A stretch of 64,000 nt of DNA from Parazoarcus communis SWub3 = DSM 12120 (GTDB taxonomy: Bacteria > Pseudomonadota > Gammaproteobacteria > Burkholderiales > Rhodocyclaceae): positions 124,001-188,000 of the forward strand of contig NZ_QKOE01000003.1 in the NCBI RefSeq assembly GCF_003226565.1. Direction: 5' to 3'. The position numbers and the translations under genes were made by a program. This document shows positions 19,097-30,392 of this stretch, in pieces. The notes beneath the pieces are model-generated. The model had not been told where the DNA came from. It saw nothing but the letters and a program-made list of their open reading frames with translations, and searched no databases. The number at the start of each line of letters is the position of its first letter. The stretch's first letter is position 1.

Positions 19097-19330
19097 TCAG
19101 GAGGAAGACTTCTCGACCTTCTCACGCGCCTCGCCTTCGATGGTCTGGCCTGCAGCAATCTTCTGCTGGGAAGAGGCATCGGCCGCGGTATCCGCTTCCT
19201 TCATACCGTCCTTGAACCCTTTGACCGCGCCGCCCAGATCCTGGCCGATATTGCGCAGTTTCTTGGTGCCGAAAACCAGCATGACGATGACCAGAACGAT
19301 CAGCCAATGCCAGATACTGAATGAACCCAT
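19097..19330 (-). CDS. tatA: Sec-independent translocase subunit TatA
   Basis: The pore-forming Tat subunit, made in excess over TatB and TatC in known systems. Its 77 residues comprise a single N-terminal span ([15 protein letters not shown]), the GTKKLRN hinge and an amphipathic helix ([15 protein letters not shown]). It lies ten bases after the HIT gene and is part of a long minus-strand his-HIT-tat run. Confidence 0.96.
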   Translation of the reverse strand: MGSFSIWHWLIVLVIVMLVFGTKKLRNIGQDLGGAVKGFKDGMKEADTAADASSQQKIAAGQTIEGEAREKVEKSSS

Positions 19331-19340
19331 ACCGCTCTCC

Positions 19341-19688
19341 TTAACGCTTCAACATGGGCGGCAGCGGTTGCGGACCACCCAAAATATGGACATGAAGATG
19401 ATACACCTCCTGCAAGCCGACCCGCCCAGTGTTCACAATGACTCTGAACCCATCATTGCAGCCTTGTTCCCGGGCGATACGTCCTGCTACCACCATCAGA
19501 CGCCCCATGACAGCTTCGTGCTCGGACGTCAGACTGGCCATCGACGAAATATGCACCCTCGGGATGACCAGGATATGAATTGGCGCCAAGGGCTCGATGT
19601 CGTGGAAAGCCAACACCCACTCATCCTCGAACACCTTACGCGCAGCGAGCTCTCCACCCACAATGCGGCAGAAGACGCAGCCCGACAT
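19341..19688 (-). CDS. HIT-family (HinT-like) nucleotide hydrolase
   Basis: Histidine-triad proteins hydrolyse purine nucleoside phosphoramidates or aminoacyl-AMP. The 115 residues show the HLHVH triad (97-101), the N-terminal CVFCRIV pair of cysteines and IPRVHISS. Length and motif match HinT. It lies directly after hisE on the same strand, as in many betaproteobacteria, probably read through from the his genes. Confidence 0.93.
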   Translation of the reverse strand: MSGCVFCRIVGGELAARKVFEDEWVLAFHDIEPLAPIHILVIPRVHISSMASLTSEHEAVMGRLMVVAGRIAREQGCNDGFRVIVNTGRVGLQEVYHLHVHILGGPQPLPPMLKR

Positions 19689-19696
19689 GACAGGAC

Positions 19697-20020
19697 TCAG
19701 GCCGTGCGTGACTTCTTCTCGTCGATGCCCGAAACCCCCTCACGCCGACGAAACTCGGCCAACACGTCATCAACCGACAAGCCGAAATGCGCCAACAGCA
19801 CCATGGAGTGGAACCACAGATCGGTCACCTCCCACACCACATGGAGCATGTCCTTGTCCTTCGCCGCCATGATGGTTTCGGCCGCCTCCTCGGCAACCTT
19901 CTTGCAGATGGCGTCGGTGCCCTTGGCATACAGGCTGGAGACATAAGACGAATCGGGATCGGCCTTCTTGCGCTCAGCCAGCGTTGCCGCAACACGATGC
20001 AGCACTTCAATATCGATCAT
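19697..20020 (-). CDS. hisE: Phosphoribosyl-ATP pyrophosphatase
   Basis: Hydrolyses phosphoribosyl-ATP to phosphoribosyl-AMP, the second step of histidine synthesis. The 107 residues include [10 protein letters not shown], the acidic metal-binding helix, and WEVTDLWFH. The ATG at 20020 overlaps the hisI stop by four bases. It is a separate gene, unlike the fused hisIE of enterics. The last residues are a basic EKKSRTA tail. Confidence 0.95.
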   Translation of the reverse strand: MIDIEVLHRVAATLAERKKADPDSSYVSSLYAKGTDAICKKVAEEAAETIMAAKDKDMLHVVWEVTDLWFHSMVLLAHFGLSVDDVLAEFRRREGVSGIDEKKSRTA

Positions 20021-20412
20021 GAGTAGATGTCCTTCGGGTCTTTCAGAACCGGATCGACAGCCTCCCAGCGGCCATCGGCGAAATACTTCTGGAAGAAGCA
20101 ACTGTGGCGTCCGGTATGGCAGGCAATGCCGCCCACCTGCTCAATCTTGAGCAACACCACATCGTTGTCGCAATCGATACGGATCTCGCGCACCTTCTGG
20201 GTATGCCCGGACTCCTCGCCCTTGTGCCAGAGTTTACGCCGCGAACGTGACCAATAGATGGCTTCACCCGTCTCGGCGGTGCGCTGCAATGCATCGCGGT
20301 TCATCCACGCGAACATCAGCACGTCGCCGGTGGTGGCTTCCTGGGCGATGACCGGCACCAGCCCGTTCTCATCCCACTTGACCTCATTGAGCCAGCGATT
20401 GGCATTGCTCAC
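20017..20412 (-). CDS. hisI: Phosphoribosyl-AMP cyclohydrolase
   Basis: Opens the adenine ring of phosphoribosyl-AMP, the third histidine step. The 131-residue protein shows the metal-site DCDND and the zinc-binding segment [10 protein letters not shown] near residue 105, plus the [13 protein letters not shown] phosphate site. Its start overlaps the hisF stop and its stop overlaps the hisE start, so hisF-hisI-hisE are tightly coupled. Confidence 0.97.
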   Translation of the reverse strand: MSNANRWLNEVKWDENGLVPVIAQEATTGDVLMFAWMNRDALQRTAETGEAIYWSRSRRKLWHKGEESGHTQKVREIRIDCDNDVVLLKIEQVGGIACHTGRHSCFFQKYFADGRWEAVDPVLKDPKDIYS

Positions 20413-21167
20413 AGGCGCACCTCAATTCCTCTGGCACGCATCAATTCCTTCGCTTCGCGTACCGTGTGCTGACCAAAATGAAAGATGCTTGCTGCAAGTA
20501 CGGCATCCGCCCGACCTGCTGAAACCCCCTCGGCCAGGTGTTCAAGCGTGCCGACACCGCCGCTGGCGATGACGGGGATCCGTACGGCATCGGAGACCGC
20601 ACGTGTCAGCCCCAGATCGAAGCCAATCTTGGTGCCGTCGCGATCCATGCTGGTCAGCAGGATCTCGCCTGCACCCAGCGCCTCGACCCGTTGCGCCCAC
20701 TCTATGGCGTCCAGACCGGTATTATTGCGTCCGCCGTGGGTGAAGACCTGCCACTTTCCCGGCGCGGTCTGCTTGGCATCGATCGCGACCACGATGCACT
20801 GACTGCCAACCTTGCCACTGGCATCCGCAACTACCTGAGGATTGTTGACTGCGGCCGTGTTGATGCTGACCTTGTCCGCGCCCGCATTGAGCAGACGACG
20901 CACATCGTCGACCGTGCGCACCCCCCCACCCACGGTCAGCGGAATGAAGACCTGGTCGGCGACCTGTTCAACCACGTGCAGGATGATGTCCCGGTCGTCA
21001 GAACTGGCAGTGATGTCGAGAAACGTAATCTCGTCAGCACCCTGTTCGTCGTAGCGTTTGGCAATCTCCACAGGATCGCCTGCATCACGCAACTCGACAA
21101 AATTGACTCCCTTGACGACACGCCCGGCACTGACATCCAGACAGGGGATGATGCGCTTGGCCAGCAT
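20409..21167 (-). CDS. hisF: Imidazole glycerol phosphate synthase cyclase subunit
   Basis: The TIM-barrel half of IGP synthase, using ammonia from HisH to make imidazole glycerol phosphate and AICAR. The 252 residues show catalytic Asp11 in [14 protein letters not shown], the GGGVRT phosphate loop, Asp near 130 in VVAIDAKQ, and the [11 protein letters not shown] loop. The start overlaps the last base of hisA. Confidence 0.97.
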   Translation of the reverse strand: MLAKRIIPCLDVSAGRVVKGVNFVELRDAGDPVEIAKRYDEQGADEITFLDITASSDDRDIILHVVEQVADQVFIPLTVGGGVRTVDDVRRLLNAGADKVSINTAAVNNPQVVADASGKVGSQCIVVAIDAKQTAPGKWQVFTHGGRNNTGLDAIEWAQRVEALGAGEILLTSMDRDGTKIGFDLGLTRAVSDAVRIPVIASGGVGTLEHLAEGVSAGRADAVLAASIFHFGQHTVREAKELMRARGIEVRL

Positions 21168-21916
21168 CAGGCGGTCTGCCCATTGAGTTCGTCCGCGCGC
21201 GCCTGACCCGCGGCGAAATCAAGCGACCCTTCGTAAATGGCTCGCCCGGTGATCGCACCCATGATGCCCTCACCCTCCACCGCACACAGCGCATCGATGT
21301 CGGACAACGAGGCAACACCGCCACTGGCAATGACCGGAATGCGCAATGCCTGGGCCAGCCGTACCGTCGCCTCGATATTGACCCCGGACAGCATGCCATC
21401 ACGCCCGATATCGGTATAGATCACCGACTCGACGCCATAGTCCTCGAACTTCTTCGCAAGGTCGATTACGTCGTGCCCCGTCAGCTTGGACCAGCCATCG
21501 ACCGCAACCTTACCGTCACGCGCATCCAGGCCAACGATGATGTGACCAGGAAACGCACTGCAGGCGTCATGCAGGAAGCCGGGATTCTTGACCGCCGCAG
21601 TACCGATGATGACGTAGCTGATCCCGTTGTCGAGGTAGGTTTCGATCGTATCGAGATCACGAATACCTCCACCCAGTTGTACAGGAATATCGTCACCGAC
21701 CTCGTCGGTAATGGCACGGATCGCAGCACCGTTCTTGGGCTTACCGGCAAAGGCGCCGTTCAGGTCGACCAGATGCAGGCGACGTGCGCCCTGATCAATC
21801 CAGTGGCGCGCCATGGCGGCCGGCTCTTCCGAGAACACGGTGGCATCGTCCATTTCGCCCTGCTTGAGGCGAACACAATGACCGTCCTTGAGATCGATGG
21901 CGGGAATGAGCAGCAT
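21167..21916 (-). CDS. hisA: ProFAR isomerase
   Basis: Isomerises N'-[(5'-phosphoribosyl)formimino]-5-aminoimidazole-4-carboxamide ribonucleotide in histidine synthesis. The 249-residue barrel opens [17 protein letters not shown], with the catalytic Asp at residue 8. It has the QLGGGIR loop and a second catalytic Asp in [10 protein letters not shown]. It follows hisH after 42 bases. Confidence 0.97.
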   Translation of the reverse strand: MLLIPAIDLKDGHCVRLKQGEMDDATVFSEEPAAMARHWIDQGARRLHLVDLNGAFAGKPKNGAAIRAITDEVGDDIPVQLGGGIRDLDTIETYLDNGISYVIIGTAAVKNPGFLHDACSAFPGHIIVGLDARDGKVAVDGWSKLTGHDVIDLAKKFEDYGVESVIYTDIGRDGMLSGVNIEATVRLAQALRIPVIASGGVASLSDIDALCAVEGEGIMGAITGRAIYEGSLDFAAGQARADELNGQTA

Positions 21917-21958
21917 ACCGGAATAGGATTTGACGTTGAGAAAGGGAATGGTCGCGGA

Positions 21959-22597
21959 TCAAGGCGCCCAGCGGATGAAGTTAGACAGCAGACGCAATCC
22001 AGCGTGGGCGCTTTTCTCGGGGTGAAACTGGACCGCAAAGATATTAGCCCGTGCAACAGCACTGGTAAAGCGCCGGCCATAAGCGGTTTGTGCTGCGACC
22101 ACCGCCTCATCAGCCGGCGCAACAAAGTAGCTGTGCACGAAATAGAAACGCTCGCCATCGGGGATACCGTCCCACATCGGGTGCGGCCCGGCCTGCCAGA
22201 CCTCATTCCAGCCCATGTGCGGCACTTTCAGCCGAGCCCCGTCTGCAGCCAGCATCTCGGCTTCACGGAAACGGATCACATTCCCCGCAAGGATGCCCAA
22301 GCCCGCCACCTCGCCTTCCTCGCTGTGATCGAACAACATCTGCTGACCGATACAGATACCGAGGAAGGGCTTGGACGCAGCGGCATCGAGCACCGCAGTG
22401 CGCAAGCCACGCAAATCGAGTTCTCGCATGCAATCAGGCATCGCGCCCTGACCGGGAAACACCACCCGATCGGACGCTGCCACCACGGCAGGATCCGACG
22501 TCACCTGAACGAGATGACCCGGTGCGACATGCTCGATCGCCTTGGCGACGGAGCGAAGATTACCCATGCCGTAATCGATGATGGCCACAGTGGTCAT
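21959..22597 (-). CDS. hisH: Imidazole glycerol phosphate synthase glutaminase subunit
   Basis: A class I glutamine amidotransferase that feeds ammonia to HisF. The 212 residues include FPGQGAMPDCM (oxyanion side), the nucleophilic Cys in FLGICIGQQ near residue 82 and the His/Glu pair in QFHPEKS near the C-terminus. It lies 51 bases after hisB. That gap and the hisH-hisA gap are the widest inside this part of the operon. Confidence 0.97.
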   Translation of the reverse strand: MTTVAIIDYGMGNLRSVAKAIEHVAPGHLVQVTSDPAVVAASDRVVFPGQGAMPDCMRELDLRGLRTAVLDAAASKPFLGICIGQQMLFDHSEEGEVAGLGILAGNVIRFREAEMLAADGARLKVPHMGWNEVWQAGPHPMWDGIPDGERFYFVHSYFVAPADEAVVAAQTAYGRRFTSAVARANIFAVQFHPEKSAHAGLRLLSNFIRWAP

Positions 22598-22648
22598 CGT
22601 TTCAGTGCTCGCGTATGAAAATGAAGAAGGAGGTGGATCGCTTACCGA

Positions 22649-23236
22649 TCAGAGCGCGCCCTTGGTAGACGGAATCACGCCTGCCGCACGCTCGTCACGC
22701 TCGGCCGCCATGCGCAGCGCACGGGCAAAGGCCTTGAAGATGGTCTCGCACTGATGGTGCGCATTGTCACCACGCAAGTTGTCGATATGCAGCGTGACCC
22801 CGGCGTGATTGACAAACCCCTGGAAGAACTCACGTGCCAGATCGACATCGAAGTTGCCGATGCGCGCACGGGTGTATTCGACAAAGTAGTGCAGCCCCGG
22901 ACGACCGGAAAAATCCACGACGACCCGCGACAAGGCTTCATCGAGCGGCACGTAGGCATGGCCATAACGGCGCACCCCTTTCTTGTCGCCCAGCGCCTTG
23001 GCAAAGGCTTGACCAATGGTGATGCCGACATCTTCCACCGTGTGGTGATCGTCGATATGCGTATCACCCTGACAATGCACATCAAGGTCGATCAATCCGT
23101 GCCGGACGATCTGATCGAGCATGTGATCCAGAAAGGGCACGCCGGTTTCAAGCGTGCCTTGGCCGGTGCCATCAAGGTTGATGCGCACCGATATCTTGGT
23201 TTCGAGGGTGTCGCGGCTGACTTCTGCGTGTCGCAT
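22649..23236 (-). CDS. hisB: Imidazoleglycerol-phosphate dehydratase
   Basis: Dehydrates IGP to imidazole acetol phosphate at a dimanganese site. The 195-residue form (ATG 23236, [13 protein letters not shown]) matches monofunctional HisB. His-rich metal motifs DHHTVEDVG and AHHQCE are both present, and there is no fused phosphatase. An in-frame ATG at 23275 would add 13 residues; neither has a strong ribosome site. The gene is divergent from hisC across 96 bases, so this segment of the operon needs its own promoter. Confidence 0.95.
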   Translation of the reverse strand: MRHAEVSRDTLETKISVRINLDGTGQGTLETGVPFLDHMLDQIVRHGLIDLDVHCQGDTHIDDHHTVEDVGITIGQAFAKALGDKKGVRRYGHAYVPLDEALSRVVVDFSGRPGLHYFVEYTRARIGNFDVDLAREFFQGFVNHAGVTLHIDNLRGDNAHHQCETIFKAFARALRMAAERDERAAGVIPSTKGAL

Positions 23237-23332
23237 GGACAGTATTGGGCTACGGATGAAGGGATCAAGGGCCATGATACCATCGCCTGACGAATTGCAC
23301 CGACCCCATAGCCCCTTGCGGAAAGATCAAGC

Positions 23333-24406
23333 ATGAGCCGTTTCTGGAGCGCCGTCACCCACGGCCTGACCCCCTATGTACCGGGCGAGCAGCCCAAGAT
23401 CGACAATCTGGTCAAGCTCAACACCAACGAACACCCTTACGGTCCATCACCACGTGTGATCGAGGCCATCCAGGCAGCCGCCTCGGATGCGCTGCGCCTG
23501 TACCCCGACCCCAACGCCGATCGTCTGAAACTGGCACTGGCTGCGCGTCACGGTGTACGCCCCGATCAGGTCTTTGTCGGCAACGGCTCGGACGAAGTCC
23601 TGGCCCACGCCTTTCTCGGCCTGCTCAAGCACGAATTGCCGCTATGGATGCCGGACATTTCTTACAGCTTCTATCCGGTGTACTGTGGGCTGTACGAGAT
23701 CGCTCACCGCATCATTCCCCTGACCGAGGACTTCACCTTGAGGGTAGAGGACTATCTACCTCAAGGTGAACGCCGCGCCGGCGCGATCATTTTCCCCAAC
23801 CCCAACGCCCCCACGGGTCGGCTGCTGCCACTGGAAGCAGTCGAGCGCATCGTCGCCGGCAACCCGGAAGCCGTCGTGCTGGTTGACGAGGCCTACGTGG
23901 ATTTTGGCGGCGACAGTGCAATTCCACTGGTCGACCGTTACCCGAACCTGCTGGTTGTGCACACCTTCTCGAAGAGCCGTTCGCTGGCCGGTTTGCGGGT
24001 CGGCTTTGCAATCGGCCATGCCGACCTGATCGCGGGTCTGGAGCGGGTGAAGAACAGCTTCAACTCTTACCCGCTGGACCGTCTGGCAATTGCCGGCGCA
24101 GTGGCGTCGGTAGAGGACGAAGCCTATTTCCAGCAGAGTTGCCGCAAGGTTATTGCGAGCAGGGAAGCGCTGAGCACGCAGATGACGGAACTGGGCTTCG
24201 ACGTCCTGCCATCCGCGGCAAACTTCATCTTCGCCCGCCATCCGTCACGCGACGGGGCAGAACTCGCCGCGGCGCTGCGCCAACGCGCGATCATCGTGCG
24301 CCACTTCAAGGCTGCGCGCATCGATCAGTTCCTGCGCATCACCGTGGGCACGGACGAGCAATGCGCCGCGCTGGTCACAGCCCTGCGGAAGATTCTGCAC
24401 GCCTGA
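23333..24406 (+). CDS. hisC: Histidinol-phosphate aminotransferase
   Basis: PLP-dependent transamination of imidazole acetol phosphate. The 357 residues show NTNEHPYG (31-38), Asp185 and Tyr188 in VDEAYVDF, the PLP lysine Lys214 in TFSKSRS and Arg222. The gene lies between hisD and hisB but on the opposite strand, whereas the usual betaproteobacterial order has all of them collinear. A GGAAAG precedes the ATG. It appears intact. Confidence 0.96.
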   Translation: MSRFWSAVTHGLTPYVPGEQPKIDNLVKLNTNEHPYGPSPRVIEAIQAAASDALRLYPDPNADRLKLALAARHGVRPDQVFVGNGSDEVLAHAFLGLLKHELPLWMPDISYSFYPVYCGLYEIAHRIIPLTEDFTLRVEDYLPQGERRAGAIIFPNPNAPTGRLLPLEAVERIVAGNPEAVVLVDEAYVDFGGDSAIPLVDRYPNLLVVHTFSKSRSLAGLRVGFAIGHADLIAGLERVKNSFNSYPLDRLAIAGAVASVEDEAYFQQSCRKVIASREALSTQMTELGFDVLPSAANFIFARHPSRDGAELAAALRQRAIIVRHFKAARIDQFLRITVGTDEQCAALVTALRKILHA

Positions 24407-24430
24407 AGCGCGTCAGGCTCTCAAGCCCTC

Positions 24431-24460
24431 GGGTCGAGCGCCGGATGGTGCGCTCGACCC
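24431..24460. terminator. Long hairpin between convergent hisC and hisD
   Basis: A perfect 11-base-pair inverted repeat GGGTCGAGCGC/GCGCTCGACCC with an eight-base loop fills the 80-base gap between the convergent ends. There is no T run. It probably marks both transcript ends and lies near one boundary of the inverted hisC segment. Confidence 0.55.
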
Positions 24461-24486
24461 GTTCGCAACAATCACGTCACTGCAGC

Positions 24487-25794
24487 TCAGACCTTGAGCC
24501 GCATCTCCGCAGAACGGGCGTGCGCCTGCAAGCCCTCGCCGTGCGCAAGAATGGAAGCCACCTTACCCAGATGCTGGGCTCCCGCCTCCGAGATATGCAC
24601 GATGCTGGTCCGTTTCTGGAAGTCATAGGTTCCCAAAGGCGACGAGAAACGTGCAGAACGCATTGTCGGCAACACGTGATTGGGACCGGCGCAGTAATCA
24701 CCCAAGGCCTCAACCGCCCAGTGCCCGACAAAGATCGCACCCGCGTGGCGGATATGATCGACCCAGTCCTCGGCGTTTTCCAGCGACAGCTCAAGGTGCT
24801 CCGGCGCGATGCGGTTGGCAATTGCGCAGGCCTGGTCCAGGCTGTCGACATGAATCAAGGCCCCCCGGTTGACCAAGGACTTCGCGATGGTCTCGTGACG
24901 CGGCATGGTCGGTAACAGACGGTCGATCGCCTCGTGCACGGCCTCGATGAAGCCGGCGTCGGTACACAGAAGGATGGATTGCGCCAACTCGTCATGTTCG
25001 GCCTGCGCGAACATGTCCATTGCCACCCAGTCCGCATGACCACTACCGTCGGAAATGATCAGCACCTCGGACGGCCCAGCCACCATGTCGATACCAACGG
25101 TGCCAAACACTCGGCGCTTGGCTTCTGCAACGTAGGCATTGCCGGGACCGACGATCTTGTCTACTTGCGGGATGGTCTGAGTGCCATAAGCCAGCGCGGC
25201 CACTGCCTGCGCACCGCCAATGGTGAAGACCCGGTCGACACCGGTAATGGCTGCAGCCGCCAGCACCAGGGGATTCTTCTCGCCCCGTGGCGTCGGCACC
25301 ACCATGATCAGCTCACCCACACCCGCCACCTTGGCCGGAATGGCGTTCATCAGCACCGAACTCGGATAGGAGGCACGCCCACCCGGCACATACAGACCCA
25401 CACGATCGAGCGGCGTCACCTTCTGCCCCAGCCGGGTACCATCGGCCTCGGTAAACGTCCACGACTCGCCCTTCTGGCGCTCGTGATAGATACGCACGCG
25501 ATCAGCCGCGATGGTCAGCGCCTCACGCTGCTCGGACGAAAGACTGGCGAGCGCGGCGTGCAACTCCACCTTCGGCAACTCCAGCGCAGCCATCGAACTG
25601 ACGTCCAGTCCGTCGAATCGACGGGTGTACTCCACCACCGCAGCGTCGCCCGTGTTACGCACGGCACGCAGGATTTCAGTGACAGCAACATCAATACGTT
25701 CGTCAGCGGCCGACTCGAAAGCCAGCAGGGCATCCAGGGTGCTGAGAAATTCGGGCTCGCGCGCATCAAGGCGGCGGATGGCAGTCTGGCTCAT
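24487..25794 (-). CDS. hisD: Histidinol dehydrogenase
   Basis: Zinc enzyme for the last two oxidations from histidinol to histidine. The 435-residue product carries the GRASYPSS loop, [17 protein letters not shown], the GPSEVL segment, [13 protein letters not shown] and the late EHLELSL and GPNHVLPT motifs, covering the catalytic and zinc residues. ATG 25794 ([10 protein letters not shown]) is preferred over an ATG 42 bases upstream inside the short gap to hisG. It follows hisG by ten bases. Confidence 0.97.
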   Translation of the reverse strand: MSQTAIRRLDAREPEFLSTLDALLAFESAADERIDVAVTEILRAVRNTGDAAVVEYTRRFDGLDVSSMAALELPKVELHAALASLSSEQREALTIAADRVRIYHERQKGESWTFTEADGTRLGQKVTPLDRVGLYVPGGRASYPSSVLMNAIPAKVAGVGELIMVVPTPRGEKNPLVLAAAAITGVDRVFTIGGAQAVAALAYGTQTIPQVDKIVGPGNAYVAEAKRRVFGTVGIDMVAGPSEVLIISDGSGHADWVAMDMFAQAEHDELAQSILLCTDAGFIEAVHEAIDRLLPTMPRHETIAKSLVNRGALIHVDSLDQACAIANRIAPEHLELSLENAEDWVDHIRHAGAIFVGHWAVEALGDYCAGPNHVLPTMRSARFSSPLGTYDFQKRTSIVHISEAGAQHLGKVASILAHGEGLQAHARSAEMRLKV

Positions 25795-25804
25795 GGCAGT
25801 CAAC

Positions 25805-26449
25805 TCAGGATTGGATCGCGCCGGAGAAGGCGTCAAGCAGGGGCTGAATCAGCTCGCGCTTGAGCTTGAGGGAAGCCTGATTGACGATCAGGCGCGAGCT
25901 GATCGGCATGATGTCTTCGACTTCCTCGAGATTGTTTGCACGCAGCGTGCCGCCCGTCGATACCAGATCAACGATGGCATCGGCCAGCCCCACCAACGGC
26001 GCCAGCTCCATCGAACCATACAATTTGATCAGATCGACATGCATGCCCTTGCCGGCAAAATGCGCCTTGGCCGCATTGATGTATTTGGTGGCCACGCGGA
26101 TACGTCCACCGGGGCGAATCGCTGCGGCATAGTCGAACCCCTTCTGCACCGCCACGCACAAACGGCAACGGGCAATATTGAGATCGAGCGGCTGATAGAG
26201 CCCCGCCCCTCCATGCTCAATCAAGACGTCCTTGCCGGCAATACCCAGATCGGCGGCGCCATACTGGACGTAGGTCGGCGTGTCGGTCGCACGCACGATG
26301 ACCAGGCGCACATCCGGACGATTGGTGCCAATGATGAGTTTGCGCGAGGTCTCGGGGTTGTCGGTCGGCACGATGCCGGCAGCCGCAAGCAGCGGCAGGG
26401 TTTCTTCGAAGATGCGGCCCTTGGACAGGGCAAGGGTGATGCTGGACAC
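25805..26449 (-). CDS. hisG: ATP phosphoribosyltransferase, short form
   Basis: First committed step of histidine synthesis (ATP plus PRPP). At 214 residues it lacks the C-terminal regulatory domain, so it is the short HisG(S) type that works with a HisZ subunit; no hisZ is in the window. Motifs ALSKGRIFE, the [12 protein letters not shown] region and the PRPP loop [14 protein letters not shown] are visible. It heads the hisGD transcript with a likely -10 box 29 bases upstream. Confidence 0.96.
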   Translation of the reverse strand: MSSITLALSKGRIFEETLPLLAAAGIVPTDNPETSRKLIIGTNRPDVRLVIVRATDTPTYVQYGAADLGIAGKDVLIEHGGAGLYQPLDLNIARCRLCVAVQKGFDYAAAIRPGGRIRVATKYINAAKAHFAGKGMHVDLIKLYGSMELAPLVGLADAIVDLVSTGGTLRANNLEEVEDIMPISSRLIVNQASLKLKRELIQPLLDAFSGAIQS

Positions 26450-26477
26450 GGATCTGACCTTGACGAATCGGGCACGT

Positions 26478-26483
26478 ATTGTA
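26478..26483 (-). promoter_or_regulatory. Putative -10 box of the hisG promoter
   Basis: TACAAT on the minus strand would give a leader of about 20 bases before hisG. No -35 consensus is visible at the right distance. A 12-base perfect palindrome lies immediately upstream, where a regulator could act. Confidence 0.4.
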
Positions 26484-26488
26484 ACCCG

Positions 26489-26500
26489 CAGAAGCTTCTG
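26489..26500. repeat. Perfect 12-base palindrome between hisG and rnk
   Basis: CAGAAGCTTCTG is self-complementary over all 12 bases. It lies in the divergent hisG/rnk intergenic region, next to the presumed hisG -10 box. It is an operator candidate with no assignable regulator. Confidence 0.4.
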
Positions 26501-26518
26501 TTAGCCTGCGCGCAATCG

Positions 26519-26554
26519 GCTGAGCCGCCCTCGCGGCTCGGCCTTTTTCTTTTT
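26519..26554 (+). terminator. Intrinsic terminator upstream of rnk, sense orientation
   Basis: A ten-base-pair stem GCTGAGCCGC/GCGGCTCGGC (one G-T pair) with a four-base loop is followed by CTTTTTCTTTTT. It points toward rnk although no plus-strand gene lies before it (hisG is divergent). It ends only about 20 bases before the rnk start. It may be an attenuator in the rnk leader or the end of a short transcript. Confidence 0.8.
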
Positions 26555-26575
26555 GGATGTCCAGGAGGGGCCACC

Positions 26576-26974
26576 ATGAAACCGGAAATCATCGTCTCGG
26601 CGCAAGACATGGATAGTCTGGAGGGCTTGCTCGCCGCACCCGCGGCGCGCAGCCGCAGTGATCTGAACGAGTTGCGTCACGAACTCGAAAGGGCTGACGT
26701 ACGCGAAGCGGGGGAGATGCCGACTGACGTCATCACCATGAACAGTCGCGCACGCTTCCTCGAAGAAACAACCGGCAAGGAATACGAACTCACCCTCGCA
26801 TTCCCCAGGGACGCCAGTGCCGACGCCGGACGGGTATCGGTATTTTCGCCCGCAGGCAGCGCATTACTGGGCCTCTCGGTCGGCCAGAGCATCGACTGGA
26901 CTTCACTCGACGGCCGTACCATCCGGCTCAAGGTCCTTGCGGTCGAACAACCGTCGGCCGTCTCCGCCGATTAA
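26576..26974 (+). CDS. rnk: Rnk-type regulator of nucleoside diphosphate kinase
   Basis: A 132-residue GreA/GreB-C-terminal-like protein that in relatives binds RNA polymerase and affects nucleotide pools. It begins MKPEIIVSAQDMDSLEGLL and ends with the FKBP-like beta domain (VSVFSPAGSALLGLSVGQSIDW), the usual Rnk layout. The start follows CAGGAGGGG. A longer open frame upstream runs antisense to hisG/hisD and is not coding. It is preceded by an intrinsic terminator in its own leader. Confidence 0.88.
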   Translation: MKPEIIVSAQDMDSLEGLLAAPAARSRSDLNELRHELERADVREAGEMPTDVITMNSRARFLEETTGKEYELTLAFPRDASADAGRVSVFSPAGSALLGLSVGQSIDWTSLDGRTIRLKVLAVEQPSAVSAD

Positions 26975-27102
26975 GCGATTCCAGCAAGGCGTGTACACAA
27001 CCACACGCCATCTGGAAGCCGCCACGCCCAAGCGGCCATCGCAAGCCGGGGGCGGCAACCCGGTTAAAGCAGACCTTCACCAGGATCGGATCGCATCAGA
27101 CG

Positions 27103-27136
27103 ACCCGGAGAGGCATACAGGCCTCCCCCGGGTTTT
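27103..27136 (+). terminator. Probable terminator of rnk
   Basis: A stem ACCCGG...CCGGGT with an inner AGGC/GCCT pair (small internal loop) is followed by TTTT. It lies 129 bases past rnk, between the convergent rnk and murA genes. Confidence 0.5.
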
Positions 27137-27162
27137 CGTGCTGCCCGCAATCCGATGAAGGC

Positions 27163-28681
<1,519 letters not shown>

Positions 28682-28694
28682 GATTGAACTCCTA

Positions 28695-29495
28695 TCAGGC
28701 GCGCAGCTTGTAGCCCTTGGCCAGCATGGCCAGGGTGATTGCTGCGAGCACGACAAAACACCCGCCGACCACGCCGAGACTCAACCATGGCGACACATCG
28801 GATTGCCCGAAGAAACCATAGCGGAAGCCGTCGATCATGAAGAAGAACGGATTGACATGGGACACGTCCTGCCACAGTTGCGGCAAGCCATGAATAGAAT
28901 AGAACACGCCGGACAACATCGTGAGCGGCATGATCAGGAAATTCTGGAACGCGGCCAACTGGTCGAACTTGTCGGCCCAGATCCCCGCAATCACGCCCAG
29001 CGAGCCCAGGATGGCACCGCCCATCACGGCAAAAGACAACACCCACAACGGATACGCCAGCTGCAGTTCGACAAAGGGGATGGACACCAGCAACACCCCC
29101 AGGCCCACAAACAACCCGCGCAGCACCGAGGCGATCACATACGCAGCATAGAACTCACGATAGGACAGCGGCGGCAGCAGCACGAAAATGATGTTGCCGG
29201 TGATCTTGCTCTGGATCAACGACGACGAACTGTTGGCAAACGCATTCTGCAACAGCGACATCATCACCAATCCGGGCACCAGGAAAGTGGTGTAAGCGAT
29301 GTCGCCATAGACCGTCACGTGGCGATCGAGCACGTGCGAAAAGATCAGCAGGAACAGCACCGCATTGAGCACCGGCGCCATCACGGTCTGAAAGCTCACT
29401 TTCCAGAATCGCAGCACTTCCTTGTACAGCAGCGTACGGAAGCCCACCCAGGGCGCCTCGGCCCCCACCTCGATCCGCGGCACGCGTTCAGACAC
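28695..29495 (-). CDS. ABC-2 type transporter permease
   Basis: A 266-residue inner-membrane permease with about six hydrophobic spans and the ABC-2 signature region around ITGNIIFVLLPPLSYREFY. It overlaps the upstream ATPase gene by eight bases and forms a simple exporter with it. The pair sits between mlaB and bolA, an arrangement common in betaproteobacteria. Substrate unknown; the resemblance to YadH/NodJ-type permeases is only by general layout. Confidence 0.9.
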   Translation of the reverse strand: MSERVPRIEVGAEAPWVGFRTLLYKEVLRFWKVSFQTVMAPVLNAVLFLLIFSHVLDRHVTVYGDIAYTTFLVPGLVMMSLLQNAFANSSSSLIQSKITGNIIFVLLPPLSYREFYAAYVIASVLRGLFVGLGVLLVSIPFVELQLAYPLWVLSFAVMGGAILGSLGVIAGIWADKFDQLAAFQNFLIMPLTMLSGVFYSIHGLPQLWQDVSHVNPFFFMIDGFRYGFFGQSDVSPWLSLGVVGGCFVVLAAITLAMLAKGYKLRA

Positions 29496-30384
29496 GATGC
29501 ATCACCTCAATGAACACCCTCTCGAGATCCGGCTCACCCAACTGCATTTCCATGACGCCAGCCCCCGCTTCACGCAGGCGCGCAAGCACTTGCTCGACCT
29601 CGGCAAAACTGTCGAAGGCAAACTCGACCCAACCGCCATCGACCTCGACGCCGCCCAACGCCAGGGCGGCCGCCGGCTGGCCGACCTTGACCCTCAGGCT
29701 GTGGGTCGCGAAACGCCGCAGCAGGTTGTCGGTGGTATCCAGCGCCACCACCTTGCCGGCCTTCAGCATTGCGATCCGTCCACACAGGGTCTCGGCCTCT
29801 TCAAGGTAGTGCGTGGTCAGAACGATGGTATGACCGTCACGGTTGAGCTTGCGCACAAACTGCCACAGTCCCTGACGCAATTCGACATCCACACCGGCCG
29901 TCGGCTCGTCGAGCACAATGACTGGCGGACGGTGCACCAGCGCCTGCGCAACCAGCACCCGCCGCTTCATGCCGCCTGACAGCGAGCGCATGTTGGATGA
30001 AGCCTTCGCAGTCAGATCAAGGCTGGCAAGAATCTCGTCGATCCAGTCATCATTACCACGAATGCCGAAATAACCCGACTGGATGCGGAGCAACTCGCGC
30101 ACGGTAAAGAAGGGATCAAAAACCAGCTCCTGTGGCACCACCCCCAGATTGCGCCGCGCATTGCGATAGTCACGCACGACATCGTGCCCCATGACCTCCA
30201 GGACACCGCCATCGGGCCGGACCAGACCGGCCAACGCCGAGATCAGCGTCGTTTTGCCCGCACCATTGGGGCCAAGCAGGCCAAAAAACTCACCTTGACC
30301 AATTTCGAGGTCGACTCCACCAAGCGCCTTCAGCGCACCATAGGACTTGGTGACGGAAGCGATCCGGATTGCGGGAACGGTCAT
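29488..30384 (-). CDS. ABC transporter ATP-binding protein
   Basis: A 298-residue ATPase with Walker A GPNGAGKT (38-45), Q-loop, signature LSGGMKRR (135-142), Walker B VIVLDEPTAGVD and the H-loop TTHYLEEAE. The C-terminal third is a family-specific extension. It works with the adjacent ABC-2 permease, resembling YadG/NodI-type exporters. It follows mlaB after eight bases, so it is probably co-transcribed with the mla genes. Confidence 0.93.
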   Translation of the reverse strand: MTVPAIRIASVTKSYGALKALGGVDLEIGQGEFFGLLGPNGAGKTTLISALAGLVRPDGGVLEVMGHDVVRDYRNARRNLGVVPQELVFDPFFTVRELLRIQSGYFGIRGNDDWIDEILASLDLTAKASSNMRSLSGGMKRRVLVAQALVHRPPVIVLDEPTAGVDVELRQGLWQFVRKLNRDGHTIVLTTHYLEEAETLCGRIAMLKAGKVVALDTTDNLLRRFATHSLRVKVGQPAAALALGGVEVDGGWVEFAFDSFAEVEQVLARLREAGAGVMEMQLGEPDLERVFIEVMHRV

Positions 30385-30392
30385 CGGGAAAC

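Noticed and set aside
25511-26575. Upstream extension of the rnk frame
   Set aside because: It runs antisense to hisD/hisG and crosses a strong terminator. The Rnk family length fits the ATG at 26576.
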